Positions 1-11,910 of a stretch of 64,000 bases of DNA are shown piece by piece (position 1 is the stretch's first letter; every line of letters begins with the position of its first letter). Both the position numbers and the translations under genes were made by a program. This DNA is from Rotaria sp. Silwood1 (taxonomy: Eukaryota > Rotifera > Eurotatoria > Philodinida > Philodinidae), in assembly GCA_905250075.1 (NCBI GenBank), contig CAJNOP010000009.1, positions 415,150 through 479,149 on the forward strand, given 5' to 3'. The notes below the pieces were generated by a model. It was not told the DNA's origin. It was given only the letters and a program-made list of their open reading frames with translations, and ran no database searches.

Positions 1-310
1 ACCAGAATTTTGATTTTGAAGAGGAGATGTATATAGATGATTGTGTATATCATAAAACAAAATTCTGCTTGAAATCAAAATTCTAACACCATTCTGCTGA
101 AAAAATATAATTCTCACCAGAATTTTGTTTTTGAACGAGAAATGTATATACATGATGTATATATATCTTAAAACAAAATTCTGCTTGGAATCAAAGTTCT
201 AATACGATTCTGCTGAAAAAATATAATTCTCAGCAGAATTTTCAGTTTTCAGGGGAAAAAGGAGTGTATGATGAAGCACAATTCTGCTGGAGAAACATAA
301 TTTTAAGCAG
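1..310. repeat. ~115-bp tandem repeat with internal inverted repeats
   Basis: Two near-identical units (about 1-115 and 116-231) and a diverged partial third (232-310) are seen. Each unit starts with AGAATTTTG..., has a TATA-rich middle and ends in ATTCTGCTGAAAAAATATAA. Within unit 1, AGAATTTTGATTT (4-16) is the exact reverse complement of AAATCAAAATTCT (72-84), so each unit can fold. The array runs off the window start, so its full length is unknown. No ORF is present. Confidence 0.85.
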
Positions 311-2078
311 AAGGGAGTTGTTTACTATAGCATTATAAAAGTTATATTAATATGAAGAGAATTCGTATGTGTATTATGATAAATGTATATACAATACAGA
401 ATTCTAAAATTCTGCTTGTGAGAACTTTGCCACCACTCCGTATGAGTCAAAGACTTAAAATACGTATTGAATGCCAACAAGACTCATAAACAGATTAATA
501 AAAGTAATTCATCTAAAAAAAAAGAAACATATGTTTTAGAAATAAACTCTTTATTCATTTGTACCCTACGTCTAATTCTTAGATCAATGACCTAGTCGGC
601 TTCAATTCCAAAATATATAGTGTAACGATGGACTATTATGTTTAGATCATTATAAACAAGAGCAGCATATATCTAATACTAGAGATATTCTCTTGTCATC
701 TGTTAGTTAACTGTGAAGAACAAATGTCGACGATGAAACCTCTGTCGAATCATCCACTCAGTTTCTTTGTTTTTTTTTATTTCCTTTTTCATTGGAATCG
801 TCATATTTAAAATATTGGCAAACTCGTCTTCAAAAACTGGAAATGCAAATGTTAAACAATAACAAAGCCAAAAACTCTTCGCCCTCAAACATAATAAAAA
901 AAGAAAAATAAGAGAACAACTTTTCTCCACTCCAAATCTACTGCATGAGAAAAAGATACATGACTTCATTTATTTTGTCCCTTTGACAATAGATAACAAC
1001 AACGGCTTTTGCAGATAGATAGGTTGGCAATATGTTATTTTTTCTCACTAATAACTCGTAATCAGAGTGTGCCCTTATGTGTGAGAGTGAGCCTTCAGTT
1101 CAGCTACATTTCCAATTTTTTGTAACTCGTTTTTTTGAAGTTTTTGGTTTTGGTGATCAAGAGAAGGACACTTAGAAGAGTTCTTTCGACCATCAATTTG
1201 CATTACCAAAAACAATTACAAATAATTTTTCAGCAGCTTTTTACTGATTTCAACTAAATAAAAAGATGAACTTCTATGTTTTCCTCTTTTTTTTTGTAGG
1301 CCCTTCTTATGTATGTTGACAATTACCAGGGATGAGATTCGTCCAGCTCAAAACAAAGACGAACTGATTCTATATTCGAAAATTATCATAAAGCATTCAA
1401 GATATGTGGAGTGTATCATTAAATCAAAGAGATCGAATATATATCTTGTTCATATAAAATCGAATTCATGATGTCAAAAGTAGCAACTTCAATAGGAAAA
1501 AATACAATATGTCTCCTGATTCTTTTCACATTTGTTACGTAGTTTGTAGGATGTACAAGTTTGAAGTATTCAACTATTATTGCTTGTGAAAGAAAGTCAA
1601 CAGATTTTGACTTTAGGAACTTTTGAGAATGAGAGCATCATTTCATTTAAGGTTTGACAACAGTTTTCAGCAGAGCCAGTCTAGTTTTCGATATAAGTTA
1701 ACAAGCATGTCCCACCGGAGAGCTCGTAATCAAGCATGACATTGACTTGGTCATTTTGATATATATATCAAGATTTTAGCATAGATATGGACGTGTAAGA
1801 AGAGGCGAAAGAAAGAAACATATTGATACTCTCATCCTCACAGAAAATAGTCATGATTAACTGTTTATTCTGTGTAAAACAAGCATTAAATGATTGTTAA
1901 CATGTTGATGTAATATAAGCCGCTAACAGTAGAGATAAATTGTTCCACAAAAAATACGACGATACAAGTTACGGCTTTTACTTGGTTTTGTTTTAAAAAT
2001 ATTTTAGGAAGAACTTATTAGAGAAGAAGAATTGAATATATAGTTAAAATTTCGTTTCGTTTGTTTTTCGAAGTTTGT
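311..2078. other. No gene seen
   Basis: AT-rich noncoding DNA with frequent stops in all frames. The 88-codon minus-strand frame at 703-969 has no recognisable composition or splice context. I see no RNA gene or clear repeat beyond stray AATTCTGCT-like words near 400-415 that belong to the neighbouring array. Confidence 0.6.
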
Positions 2079-2772
2079 TTAATCATGACCAAAACAAATA
2101 CCAAAACAGGCAAATAAATAGAGAACAACATATAGGCCACAGACAGCTAGCATGCCAACGGCACAACCTATTTGTGCTTTTAGAAAAACCAATTTGTTCG
2201 TTGGAGGAAAACGATAACACGAATCAACTACAGTTTGCACTCCATTTACAGAAACCGGTATGCAGTCTTTCACAATGTTACCATAATTTGAATTGAAACT
2301 ACTCATACCATGTAGACTGCAACATAAATTATCACCTAAATAGCATTTGCAAAGATTATCTACGAAGTATGCATCAAAGTAAATGATTACACAAGCCAAT
2401 GCTCCGCTGAATACTAAAATGAAATCAGACTAAATCATAATGTATATATACATACAAAATAATATTTGCGTACTATTGAGTATTACAATATAAGTAGCAC
2501 AACATCGACCTCGACAACAGCAAGCTTAATGAATAGAAGAGAAAAGTAATATAATGGAAATAAGAATTTGCAAAATACATACTAATACAGAACATCATCA
2601 AAAATGTTTTAATAAAGACAAGACTGGCCCAAAAGCCAGCCCAAATGGTACCATGTGCGACATCATAATAAATAGAACCAAATTCTAGACCAATTATCGC
2701 TGCAGTTAGAACAACTTGAGCTATAGCTAAGATTGCTGTGACCCGTTTTGAAAATCTTTTATCAAAGCCCAT
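2079..2772 (-). CDS. Small multi-pass membrane protein, two exons
   Basis: Exon 1 is 2772-2583 and exon 2 is 2413-2079, joined by a GTATGT donor and a TTTTAG acceptor. The junction completes an Ile codon and gives 174 residues ending in TAA. The start is ATG in a MGFDKRFSKR context. The protein has a basic N-terminus, then helix 1 (about residues 11-35), two closely spaced helices (about 42-76, one crossing the splice junction), a Cys-rich loop of about 55 residues (CKC, CC, later single Cys) and a last helix near the C-terminus ending FGICFGHD. This resembles a claudin/tetraspan/MARVEL-style four-helix layout, but I cannot assign a family. Function is unknown, probably at the plasma membrane. 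The nearest genes are several kb away. Confidence 0.75.
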
Positions 2773-3902
2773 AATGTTCCTTTTTTAATACAAAAAAATT
2801 CACAAAATCTTTAAAAAGCTTAATGATCTGAAATGCAAATAAACATGTTACATTCTTTTACATTACGAAAAAAATATAAAAGAGAAAGAAAGAGAACGAC
2901 ATGCAAAAACATGTATATATTGCTATCGAATGAATGAAATGGAGACGCAATGTAAGAGAATATTGATAAACAGACATCCACTTTTGATATATAGTAATAA
3001 AGCAGAGAAAAAGTGAATTTTATCATGCACATTCTCTACGATTGATGTCATTAAAAAGAAAATTATTCAGAGTAGAGTTCTAAAACGCCGATAGCATGTA
3101 GATCGCTTTAAATGTGTCAAGAGAATACTCACACGTACATCTACCTTAGGCAAAACTTTTTCTCATGTTGTTGTATATATATACTTTGCTCCGCTACTAT
3201 GTCTTCATCAGGTGACTGAATGAAGAGCTGAACTCAAGATGATTTTCCACACGAAATATATCGCAATGATCGACTGTATTTTGACTAAAAAGAGTCATGG
3301 TTTGTCTCAATATGAATTCTCAATTGTAATGTCACCAGTGTTTGTACAATAGACTGTTTGAAAAATGGCACAAATCAATCTATTGAATTATACATTGAAT
3401 TGGATAACATAAATTCGAACGAGTATCGCTAGAAAACCAATCGGTTCGACAACCTGATAATAGTTCGAACAATATAAAACTCATTTTCATCGTGATTGTT
3501 GTTCTTCTGTATCATTCTATATACTTTTCAAAGTGATGAAAGCTGTATGATGACAATGCGAAAAAGCTTTCAAGACTGTGAATAAAGTACTTTTTCGTTC
3601 TGGATTCATCTTGTCAATGTGATAGAGAAAATAGTAACAAATAAATATTCGCTTCGCAGATTACTGAAGCAACTTACCTTGGACAGTAACAGTGCTATTT
3701 GTTCTCATTTTTTCAAATTATCAGCATAAGAGAATACAAAACACACCTTAGTTTTTGCGCAAAATACTGCTTCGTTTCTTTCCTTTTTTTTTGTGAAATC
3801 GGACCGAGTCCATTCATATTATTGACACGATCAACCCATATGAAATATTATCTCTTAGCAAATACATAGATGAAAGCGAAATTTGAATTAAAGAGTTGTA
3901 AT
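2773..3902. other. No gene seen
   Basis: AT-rich noncoding sequence. A short minus-strand frame (2820-3032) is hydrophobic but lacks splice support or a plausible partner exon. No repeats of note. Confidence 0.55.
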
Positions 3903-4154
3903 TCATTCAGACAACGATTTAATATTGTTGTTGTTCTTTGGAAACCAACAGTAAAATAAATGAATAACAAATGTATATGTAACGATAACAGCAAAAATAT
4001 CTATATGAGGAAGCAAGAATCTGAGGACGTTCTCTCTCGTGTAACTAATAGATATTTCGACCCAGAGAAGTAAATATATGATTAGCATTACAAAACGACT
4101 TCGTGGATCGATCAATGGTTTAAATATTTGACGATGGTCATCAATGGAAGCCAC
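3903..4154 (-). CDS. Possible small two-helix membrane protein
   Basis: A continuous 83-codon ATG frame on the minus strand. It encodes a polar N-terminus (MASIDDHRQIFKPLIDPRSR), a hydrophobic helix (about residues 21-36), a polar loop and a second hydrophobic helix (about 48-68), ending in an Asn/Lys tail. The balance of charged ends and two hydrophobic stretches looks more gene-like than other random frames nearby. No splice partners, poly(A) context or homologue could be recognised, so it may be a chance frame or one exon of a larger gene. Confidence 0.3.
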   Translation of the reverse strand: MASIDDHRQIFKPLIDPRSRFVMLIIYLLLWVEISISYTRENVLRFLLPHIDIFAVIVTYTFVIHLFYCWFPKNNNNIKSLSE

Positions 4155-6868
4155 ACGTGCTATCTATATCCGAGTATTAAATGAACGATCTTATGCATTA
4201 GTATTCAATTATGTTGACAATAAGTGTCGTTGGTTTATCAGTTGCGAGAGATTACTGGCATCTCTCTTAACGGCATGAAGATAAATCATATTACATAATG
4301 TTTAGTTTTACGAAAAATGACTCTATGCAGAATTATCAAGTGATGATGTTAAAGTCAATGATTATAAGATGAAGGTTAAGTACGGTCGGTATAGGTGTAG
4401 GTTGATGTGAAAGAAGAAGAGCCCCACACGTACACCCTACTGTCTCTTTTGTCTCACAATCATTGGAGATTTATGTTGAATATTTTCATTTTAAAGATTC
4501 AAAATGGGTCTTTAAACGACAAAACTCAATTGTGTACTTCATTGATGTAGTGACATCATGAGTGCATGAGTGGGAAGTCTATAGCTTTCTTATTAATGAT
4601 AGAAATATTCAATATTTCATTTTCCGATATTGTCATTTTTTAGATTTTGAGATGTATTTTAAACGAGAAAAACAAACAATTTTATTTTAAAAGAAGTTCT
4701 CATGGGTTTCAGTCGTTTATACAAAAATGATTCATGATTTTTATATTCAATGCCTAAAGTTTTTCATAAGTTCAAACTGTATATTCAATAATATGTTGAG
4801 TTTATAAAAATGAAAAAAAAAATACATAGTACATGCGTTCTAATGAAAAGATCAATGATTCATTGAAACAATAAAGTATTGCGAAACTAAAGAGTCATGA
4901 TGTTTGACAGTTGTAATCTATTTATCAATATTGTTTGGTAAATATGTATTTTTCAATCAAAGTTATATTTGTCGTTTAACAGAGAAACAAAAAAAAAGTA
5001 ATGTCTCAACATATGAATCCTAAATAAACGTTTTTCGGATTAAGCGATTTCTTTGATAAAAGTTGTATAATATATACACTTTAAACACATTTGTTACTGC
5101 AACAAGGTCGCTTATTATTCTATGTCTTTTGTTTTGATCAACGAAATATATGCAACGCATTCTTCTGTGTCTCTTGATCATTGCTATGGTCGATGTTAGT
5201 GCTAATGAACTAAAACTTATAAATGGTACGTAGACAGTGCAAATTTGAATAAAAAAATAGGTACTGATCATAGAACGTTTTATATCACTTACTTTACCTT
5301 CCTGATAATGCAACTGATGCAGCGTAGATAGCTTCAAAACTTTGAAATTAATAATAGACATACATATATATTGAACTCAAACTTCGATTCGGCTTTTTGT
5401 TGCACTGTGTTTTCACTATGAATGTGCAACAATATTCTTGCCTTAAACTTTGATTATTAAAAAAAACGACGAAAAATCATATAATATATTTACCCTAAAA
5501 TTCTCATTATGAAGGATTAATTGTGAAATAGAGAAGTATTAATTTTTCAGGTGTCTACTCACTAGTAATGAAATTCGGCTGAATATTTTCATTTTTTATA
5601 TCTTTACTTGCAAATTATCAAATTTTCAGAATGAAACACTCCGATCTCCCTAAGATCATGTCAGTAATTGAAGTTTCTTTTGTAATTGTAATTCTACAAC
5701 AAGATATTTGTTAGAACATATCTTTTGTTGCGCTGTTTTGAGATTTTTTCAATATTACGATTCATAACTTTGTGAATAAAACAAGGAAGTTTACATCTGA
5801 ACACATGTCTCAGTTTTCAGTATTCATACTGAGGTAGAGGAAGATCAGAAACAAATGACACATCTGCAATAAACAGAGTATTCTAAAAAATGTCTTTAGA
5901 CGAAGTTTTCAATATTGCTATTTGGAAATCAATTCTCAACATATTCTCAAGTAAATGATGCTGACTTATTCTCAAAGTTCGATTATTTGAAAGTGATATT
6001 GGCTGGAAGACTAGTTCATGCTAAAACTTTTCACTGATAACTGAATAATTCGTTTCAACTGACAAATATACTGAATAATAAAGAAGTTTGAGATTTTGAG
6101 AAGTTCTGTTATGAATATTTGAAGTGTACTGGAATATTAATATCAATAGAATTTAAGAACGAAGCTTTCATCATAAAAAAGAAAAAAAAAGGAATTGTGT
6201 GATTAATAAAATATCATGATTGTTCTCTTATGAATGATTTCACTTGTACTATGGATCACGTAGATCTTCATACATCTGATACGAGATTCAAATGATGAAC
6301 ACTAGACAGAATTTTTACTAGTCAGTTCTGCATATCTGCATCTACATGGAAGACACAGAAAAGGAAATAACGAGAACTGTAGACTAAAGAATCGCAAGAA
6401 AAAAAAGAATACTATCATGTAATTAGCAGATGACCACTAGATTGGTATGAAGGAACGTCCGTAATTCATATTCGTCTTCAATATTTATGTAAATAGCATT
6501 CTCATGAATCCTTCAATCCACCTGTTCCATTTTGGTTAAACATATCACTAATGAGTTCGATCCGACTAACTGCAAGAAAATATAAATGATCGTAATAACA
6601 TGAACTTTGGATCAATAAGTCTAATTCATTGAGATTTCGTAATCATTTAAGGATGCCACTGTATATTCGAAGATGCATAAGTTGCGCTCTTTGGTGAACT
6701 GTTGAATAGTGTCAGTTTCATAATAATTTCGACATACTTTCAAACTTTAAAAGAGTCTATTGCAGAATGTTCATTCACAATTTCATGTAATCTTTCAAGT
6801 TATTCTTGGATTAACTATGAACTTTATTAAAACATGTCTTTAATTGGTCGTATCTTTGTTATTGATTC
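4155..6868. other. No gene seen apart from a hairpin repeat
   Basis: Noncoding AT-rich stretch. It holds one dispersed hairpin element at 4387-4441 (listed separately). A 113-codon minus frame at 5020-5361 was judged too weak. The 5' exon of the gene at 6881 may lie here but was not identified. Confidence 0.5.
4387..4441. repeat. Dispersed GT-arm/AC-arm hairpin element, copy 1
   Basis: The left arm, ATAGGTGTAGGTTGATGTG, faces the right arm, CCCACACGTACACCCTAC, across a purine loop AAAGAAGAAGAGC. The arms are imperfect reverse complements. The same plan (G/T-rich arm, GAAGAGAAG-type loop, C/A-rich arm) recurs across the left half of the window. Confidence 0.6.
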
Positions 6869-6880
6869 GTGATCATAGGC

Positions 6881-7384
6881 ATGAAAAATTTGGTTTATTA
6901 CACAGATTGGCTTGCCAGCCCATCGGGGCCAACTCAATCTAATTGGAGTGGTAATTGGAGCGGTTTACTCAAGACTTTTTCGAAATCTTCAGACGAGCCT
7001 GAATTATTCGTCACATGGGAAATTGGACCCTATCCATTGGCTAGCAATAGATGCACAACGTGGCGAAATACTTACTCAGCAAATGGAACTCTTCAAATGA
7101 AGAAAGAATACCGATTTTGTCGAGGACAAGGTTCAGACATGCTATATATTGATGAGAGTAATGGCATGACAATTGTCGCTCAATGGATTGATAACATATT
7201 AGTACATCCATTCACATATGACGATTTTATTGCTGTTAATCTTATTCGAATGCGTGGAGACAATTTGGAAGAAGAAAAATTAATTTTCGAGGATAAGCCT
7301 GCTATCAATGGCGTTATTTCCAAGCGAGCACTTTCTATTCAACGCCTAACAATGACTCGAATTACTATTGAACAATGCAATTGA
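6881..7384 (+). CDS. Protein of unknown function (167 aa from the first ATG, possibly a terminal exon)
   Basis: One open frame from ATG 6881 to TGA 7384. The bases before it (GATCATAG|GC ATG) look like a splice acceptor, so an upstream exon carrying the true N-terminus is likely, and the 167 residues are a minimum. The sequence starts MKNLVYYTDWLASPSGPTQ. It is rich in W/Y/T/N residues with few charged helices, and alternating hydrophobic segments are compatible with a small beta-barrel (calycin/nitrobindin-like), but that fold is only a guess. Three Cys are present, two in the middle. Codon use is less AT-biased than in the housekeeping genes at 40-61 kb. No neighbour within 600 bp explains its role. 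Confidence 0.6.
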   Translation: MKNLVYYTDWLASPSGPTQSNWSGNWSGLLKTFSKSSDEPELFVTWEIGPYPLASNRCTTWRNTYSANGTLQMKKEYRFCRGQGSDMLYIDESNGMTIVAQWIDNILVHPFTYDDFIAVNLIRMRGDNLEEEKLIFEDKPAINGVISKRALSIQRLTMTRITIEQCN

Positions 7385-8075
7385 ATTTCTCTCAGAGAAT
7401 ATTTTATTCGTCAATCAGATAAACAATCTTTCAAGAAATTGTGAGTGTGAGGTAGGTGTGGTTATACAATGTAGGTGCTGGTCTTCTCCTGGACCTCGTT
7501 CACACTCACACCCACGCTCAACATCTTTTCAAATGTTTGATCCTTTTCTCTGCACCATATTCTTTTATCGCTCCGAACACAATCTTGTTGTTTGTCTTGT
7601 TCGCTTAATAATTAGTTTGCTACTCTTGTGGCACTTCTGTGAAGCTACATCAATACAAAAAGAATTAGTTGCCAAAACCATATGCTGTTTTGTCGGAAAA
7701 AGTAATTCTCATTATTGAAAAAAGAGAATCAAATATGATAGACAGTCATAGATAATTCTGGTCGGTTGTACATAAAGGAAAGCTAACAGCATGATAGAGA
7801 ATGAAAAAGTCCACTTGCATGGCAAATCACTTCTCAAGCTCTAATGTACTTCAAATATATACAATATACTATCTTCAATTACACACTCTCTTACGAGGCT
7901 CATAGTTCTCTACGTTCTATAGACAAAACTTAATTGTTGATGTCTTACAAAAAATAACTGTACATAGAAATACACAAAATTTTTGTGAAAAACTTTTTTA
8001 TTGGTGATAAACATGCTTTCATACAATAAAAAGAACAAAGAAAGAGTATGTCATGCTGAGAACTGCTGTCGTTAT
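7385..8075. other. No gene seen, contains hairpin copy 2
   Basis: Noncoding. The 116-codon plus-strand frame at 7368-7718 overlaps the end of the previous gene and runs through a GT/AC hairpin (7441-7520), so it is almost certainly spurious. Confidence 0.55.
7441..7520. repeat. Dispersed hairpin element, copy 2
   Basis: GTGAGTGTGAGGTAGGTGTGG on the left pairs imperfectly with CACACTCACACCCACGCTC on the right. A CTTCTCC-containing spacer is the reverse complement of the GAGAAG loop seen in other copies. Confidence 0.6.
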
Positions 8076-8588
8076 CTAGTCTAGATCATGATAGTCTTCG
8101 TGTAAACTCGGCTTCTCCTTGGCACAATCTTCAACACAGATACTTTTAATTCGTGATCACAATGATTAAAATAAAGTTAGAGAATATAATGAACTGCAAT
8201 TAAAATCTTACTTTTATGCCATTGAGAAAATTTTTTAGTCGTCTAATATTCTTTTTCAAAGAATCATCTGATGAAGAACATACAGTATCAGTTGCAAGAA
8301 TCGTACATTAAATATAGAAGCACTTTAAAAAAATGGCAAAGAAAATTACACTCTATAGCTGTAGCAATGAGTTAAGGATATATTAACACTTTCAATAGTA
8401 TCAGAATAGAAATCGTTCCAATTTTCCGTATTGCAAAAAAAGTATATGCTTTTGATAACGATTTCATACTTTTTTCTAAATCAATCAATAAGGATATGAA
8501 TACTATGGATGTATACAATCATCATTTTATATGGAAGAACTAATTTTTCAGTTTTTACCTGTGCACCATATTGTGCTGCCGATGACAT
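8076..8588 (-). CDS. Candidate small spliced gene, structure unresolved
   Basis: Three pieces on the minus strand look like exons. The first is ATG...CAG|GTAAAA at 8588-8559 (MSSAAQYGAQ). The second is an open stretch ending AAA|GTAAGA at 8212 (DDSLKKNIRRLKNFLNGIK, with an acceptor-like TTCATCAG before it). The third is AAAAG|T at 8142 running to TAG at 8076 (ICVEDCAKEKPSLHEDYHDLD). The splice phases of these pieces do not match when joined directly, so an exon is missing or one boundary is wrong. Nothing is known of its function. Confidence 0.25.
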
Positions 8589-8899
8589 GTCCCTTATAAA
8601 AAGAGAAGGTTGTGAAATCTGTAACTTTAAGTACAAAAATATATCACCACAGCCAGTAATTATCTAAACATGTTTGACAATAGTATGTAGACTGAAAATT
8701 TGTTCTACACCAATGTATTTTCTGTTTTGTTTCAGCATAAGAACTCAACAAAAACAATTAATATCTTTTCATTCCTTAATCTTCGACTTGATCTTTTTAG
8801 CAATCATTCGATTTTCTGATTTATTTCAATTTGTTACGCTTCAAGGATAAATGTAAGATAACAAACACAATTGATCAATCATAGTTATCTCTCTTTTTA

Positions 8900-11834
8900 C
8901 TACTGATATTTTGTCCAGTCGATTTCAAACAGATCTACAGGAGCAAGCTTCTCTACATAAGGCAATGCATCCTCTTTTCTTGTCTCTGGTGCCTTGAGTC
9001 TTTTTACTTCTTCTTTCAGCTTTTCTATTGTGGTCGTCAGTGCTGCTACGTCGTTCTTTAATGAAAGTTGTTGATTATGGATGTTGCGCTTGAATTCATT
9101 AACTGAACTTAAAATTTCTTCGCGTAATGCTTTGATCTTCATGTCGAGTTTGTCTGCAAAATCATGTTTCATTTGCTCAACTTCTAGTTGTTGTTTATCG
9201 ACTTTTTCCTTGAGTTCTTCAATCTTACTGTTCCACGAAGTAATTGTAGCTTCCAAGTTTTGCATTTTTGTATCAAACTCTTTGAAAGAGTTACTAAATT
9301 GGTTCATATTCTTTCGAATCGTTTCCAGCTCCTCCTGACTAATACCAGGTTCTGGAATAGTTGAATGTATTGGAATATGAGTAGACTTTGGTGCAGTTTC
9401 GAGTGCTCGCAGACGATTTTTGAACTGTAATATTTCAGCTGCATGCATCTCTCGGAGTTTGTTCATTTCTGAGCGAAGAGCAGCGATTTCATCAGTGTTG
9501 TCCACAAAAACCGAACTAACAGGTGTTTTTTCAAAGTGGTTCGCTTTGTCGACACCTGGACGGGGAAGTGGAGCAGAAGGTATGCGTTTTCTTTTCAAGG
9601 GTTTTGCGTTCGGATTCATATCAGGAGTCCGGAATGGAATTTTTACTGAAGGTACATTTGGTATTCTAGATAAGTTCTCTCGAATTAATTCCTAAAAATA
9701 TAAGATGTTTCAAAGCAATTAAAATGCAAATCATTGACCTTCCTCATACAAAACCAGAATATATCAATGCTCTTCATTCCTTAAGTAAGAAAGTTTTGGA
9801 AGCCCAAAAAGGTACAAAAAGTGGTCGATAGGTTTATTGAATGTATTGTATATTAATCGAATGATGCTGTTGCTAAACAGTCTTTTCAGAGGTTCTCTTG
9901 ATTTTTCTCGAGAAATATTATATTTGTATGTTTGTCTATCAGTAGTAAAAAAAGTCAAATAATTCCTTTCATATTCCAAAACTTGAAGTCTCCTAAGTTT
10001 CAGAAAAAAAACCATCGAGCGGATGAGCGACAGGGTTGTCGCCCGACATAATTTCAAGAAAAAACGTGAATGATACAAGATTCAGACGATTACTTGTGAT
10101 TGTACTGATGAAGTGTTTTTAGAAAACCAGTACCTCATCTCTCTAGACAGAATACCACACTGCTTGGAATCATATTACAAACAAATATTTTTATAAATTC
10201 TATTTAGTTTTCTTTTCATTGCTCTGTTTATTGATTGAATTAATTTGCTTGTCAGCATTACCTGGATTATCTTACGAATTACAACTCGGCAAGTCGAAGA
10301 AAACAGAATATCTTCGAGCTCTGCTGTTACCCATGGATTGAAAGCTTTTGTGGTAAGCTGCGTGTTGCTGATGACAACTTGAGCTAAAGGTTTTCAGTCC
10401 AAAGTTTTATCTCTATGCAGACTTCACGATTTGTACAATTTTCTAAGTTCCAGACAGTGAATGAGCTGTCTTGTGAAATATAATTGTAATTGCACGTCGA
10501 AGTATTTTGAGACAAAAATTTCATTTTACTGTCACTGTGGGACATATCACCAAATTTGTCTCAATAGATAAGAGGAGCAATTAGTTTTGATTACTAGAAA
10601 TTGTTTTTAGACTTAGCGGTTTTCGCAGGATTTATAGGCTCTTTAACTACAAACTTTTATGCTTGAAATATTTACTGTTTATAGATCGATTAAAAAATCC
10701 GAAAATGAAAATTTCACTGTTCCCTTTAGTGATAAGATCTCTCTGTTTCTCAGATAGATTTCAATGGACATTTTGACACGTTGCTTTGACGACAACTCAT
10801 CACTTGTGACTGACGTGACGCGGATTCACCTTCATGATAAAAGCATTTTCATTACGTTTCACTTTTTCATGCTATAGGAATTACACTAGAAACACTAGAA
10901 CAACTTGAAGTTCTATAAAAAAAAAAAGTACTTGTGAGACGAAAAAGCCTATGGTAAACTTATGTTTTTAAATTGTATGTCTTCACCAGGACATCTCTAT
11001 CATCGTTAAGGACTCATAGATATTTGATCAATCATGAGGTAGACATATACATAAATATTTCTGGTCAGAATTTTTTTAATTTGAGTTTTCTTTTGAAATA
11101 TTTGATTAGTAATAGAAGTTTTTCAAATGATCATAGCTTTTTGTCGATGACCTATAGTCTGTAATCTTTTCAGTTTTATTAACATACTTTTTTCAATTCT
11201 CTGTCGACCAACAAACCGTATTTACGTTCGAGCCGCTTCTCGTATGCCTGTAGAATAGACAAAATCACAATATTTTGGATTAAGTCAATAGTGTTTAGCC
11301 TACTTCAATACGTTGGATACGATTTGAATACATTTTGTCCCATAGTTCGAGTTGATTGCGAAATTCAGCTTGCCTTGCTTGATCAATTTCTTGAATACTA
11401 TGCTTATATAAACAAATACCATAATTTTCTATAAAAGGTTCAATGTTCTCGCTGACCTGTAGACAATGTCTCTGATGAATTTCTGCCGAAATCGTTTGAA
11501 TTTTTCTCGTTCTGAATTCCAAATGTTGTGCTCATCACGATCTAGGGAAGGTGACTCAGATTGCTTGTTGCTGACCGACGTAGGAATCTATGTTTCAAGT
11601 AATGCATATGATATCATGGGTGAGAAAGAAAAAGACGAACCAATCCGTGGTGACGCATATGTTTTTGAACGCGTTTGTCGGTGAAATGATCTTCGATCGG
11701 ATTGCTTTCCATGATGTTTCGATAAGGTTCGATAGGTCTACAAGTAATATCCCTAAAATATTTTGCAGAACAAAGAAAAAAACTCACGAAGATGGCGGCG
11801 ATCGATGACGATATGCACTGTGTCTTTCATTCAT
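8900..11834 (-). CDS. Multi-exon coiled-coil protein of unknown function
   Basis: Exons seen: 11834-11788 (ATG, MNERHSAYRHRSPPS), 11752-11641, from 11587 on (3' end unresolved), 11456-11304, 11247-11188, 10383-10262 and 9691-8900 (last exon, TAA). All have GT-AG borders. The phases join cleanly for exons 1-2-3 and for 10383-10262 to 9691-8900. A frame break sits near 11457, and at least one short exon is missing between 11188 and 10383. The last exon encodes 264 codons: a basic KPLKRKR segment followed by a long heptad-rich coiled coil (two blocks, roughly residues 70-110 and 130-240 of the exon) and a short acidic/aromatic tail ending WTKYQ. It is likely a structural or scaffold protein (centrosomal, ciliary or nuclear), but I cannot name a family. 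It is the most downstream of three same-strand genes. Confidence 0.65.
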
Positions 11835-11910
11835 GACTGTTTTTATCTAAAAACCTCTTTTCAAGCATTAAAATCAGTATTTAAAAGCTTAAATATAATG
11901 AAAATTATTC

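Noticed and set aside
703-969. 88-codon minus-strand frame
   Set aside because: Cys/Leu/Phe-rich text with no domain, no splice context and no neighbouring exon. It is expected by chance in AT-rich DNA.
5020-5361. 113-codon minus-strand frame
   Set aside because: Some basic and hydrophobic stretches but no recognisable protein pattern and no flanking splice or poly(A) signals.
7368-7718. 116-codon plus-strand frame
   Set aside because: Overlaps the end of the real gene in another frame and crosses a hairpin repeat.
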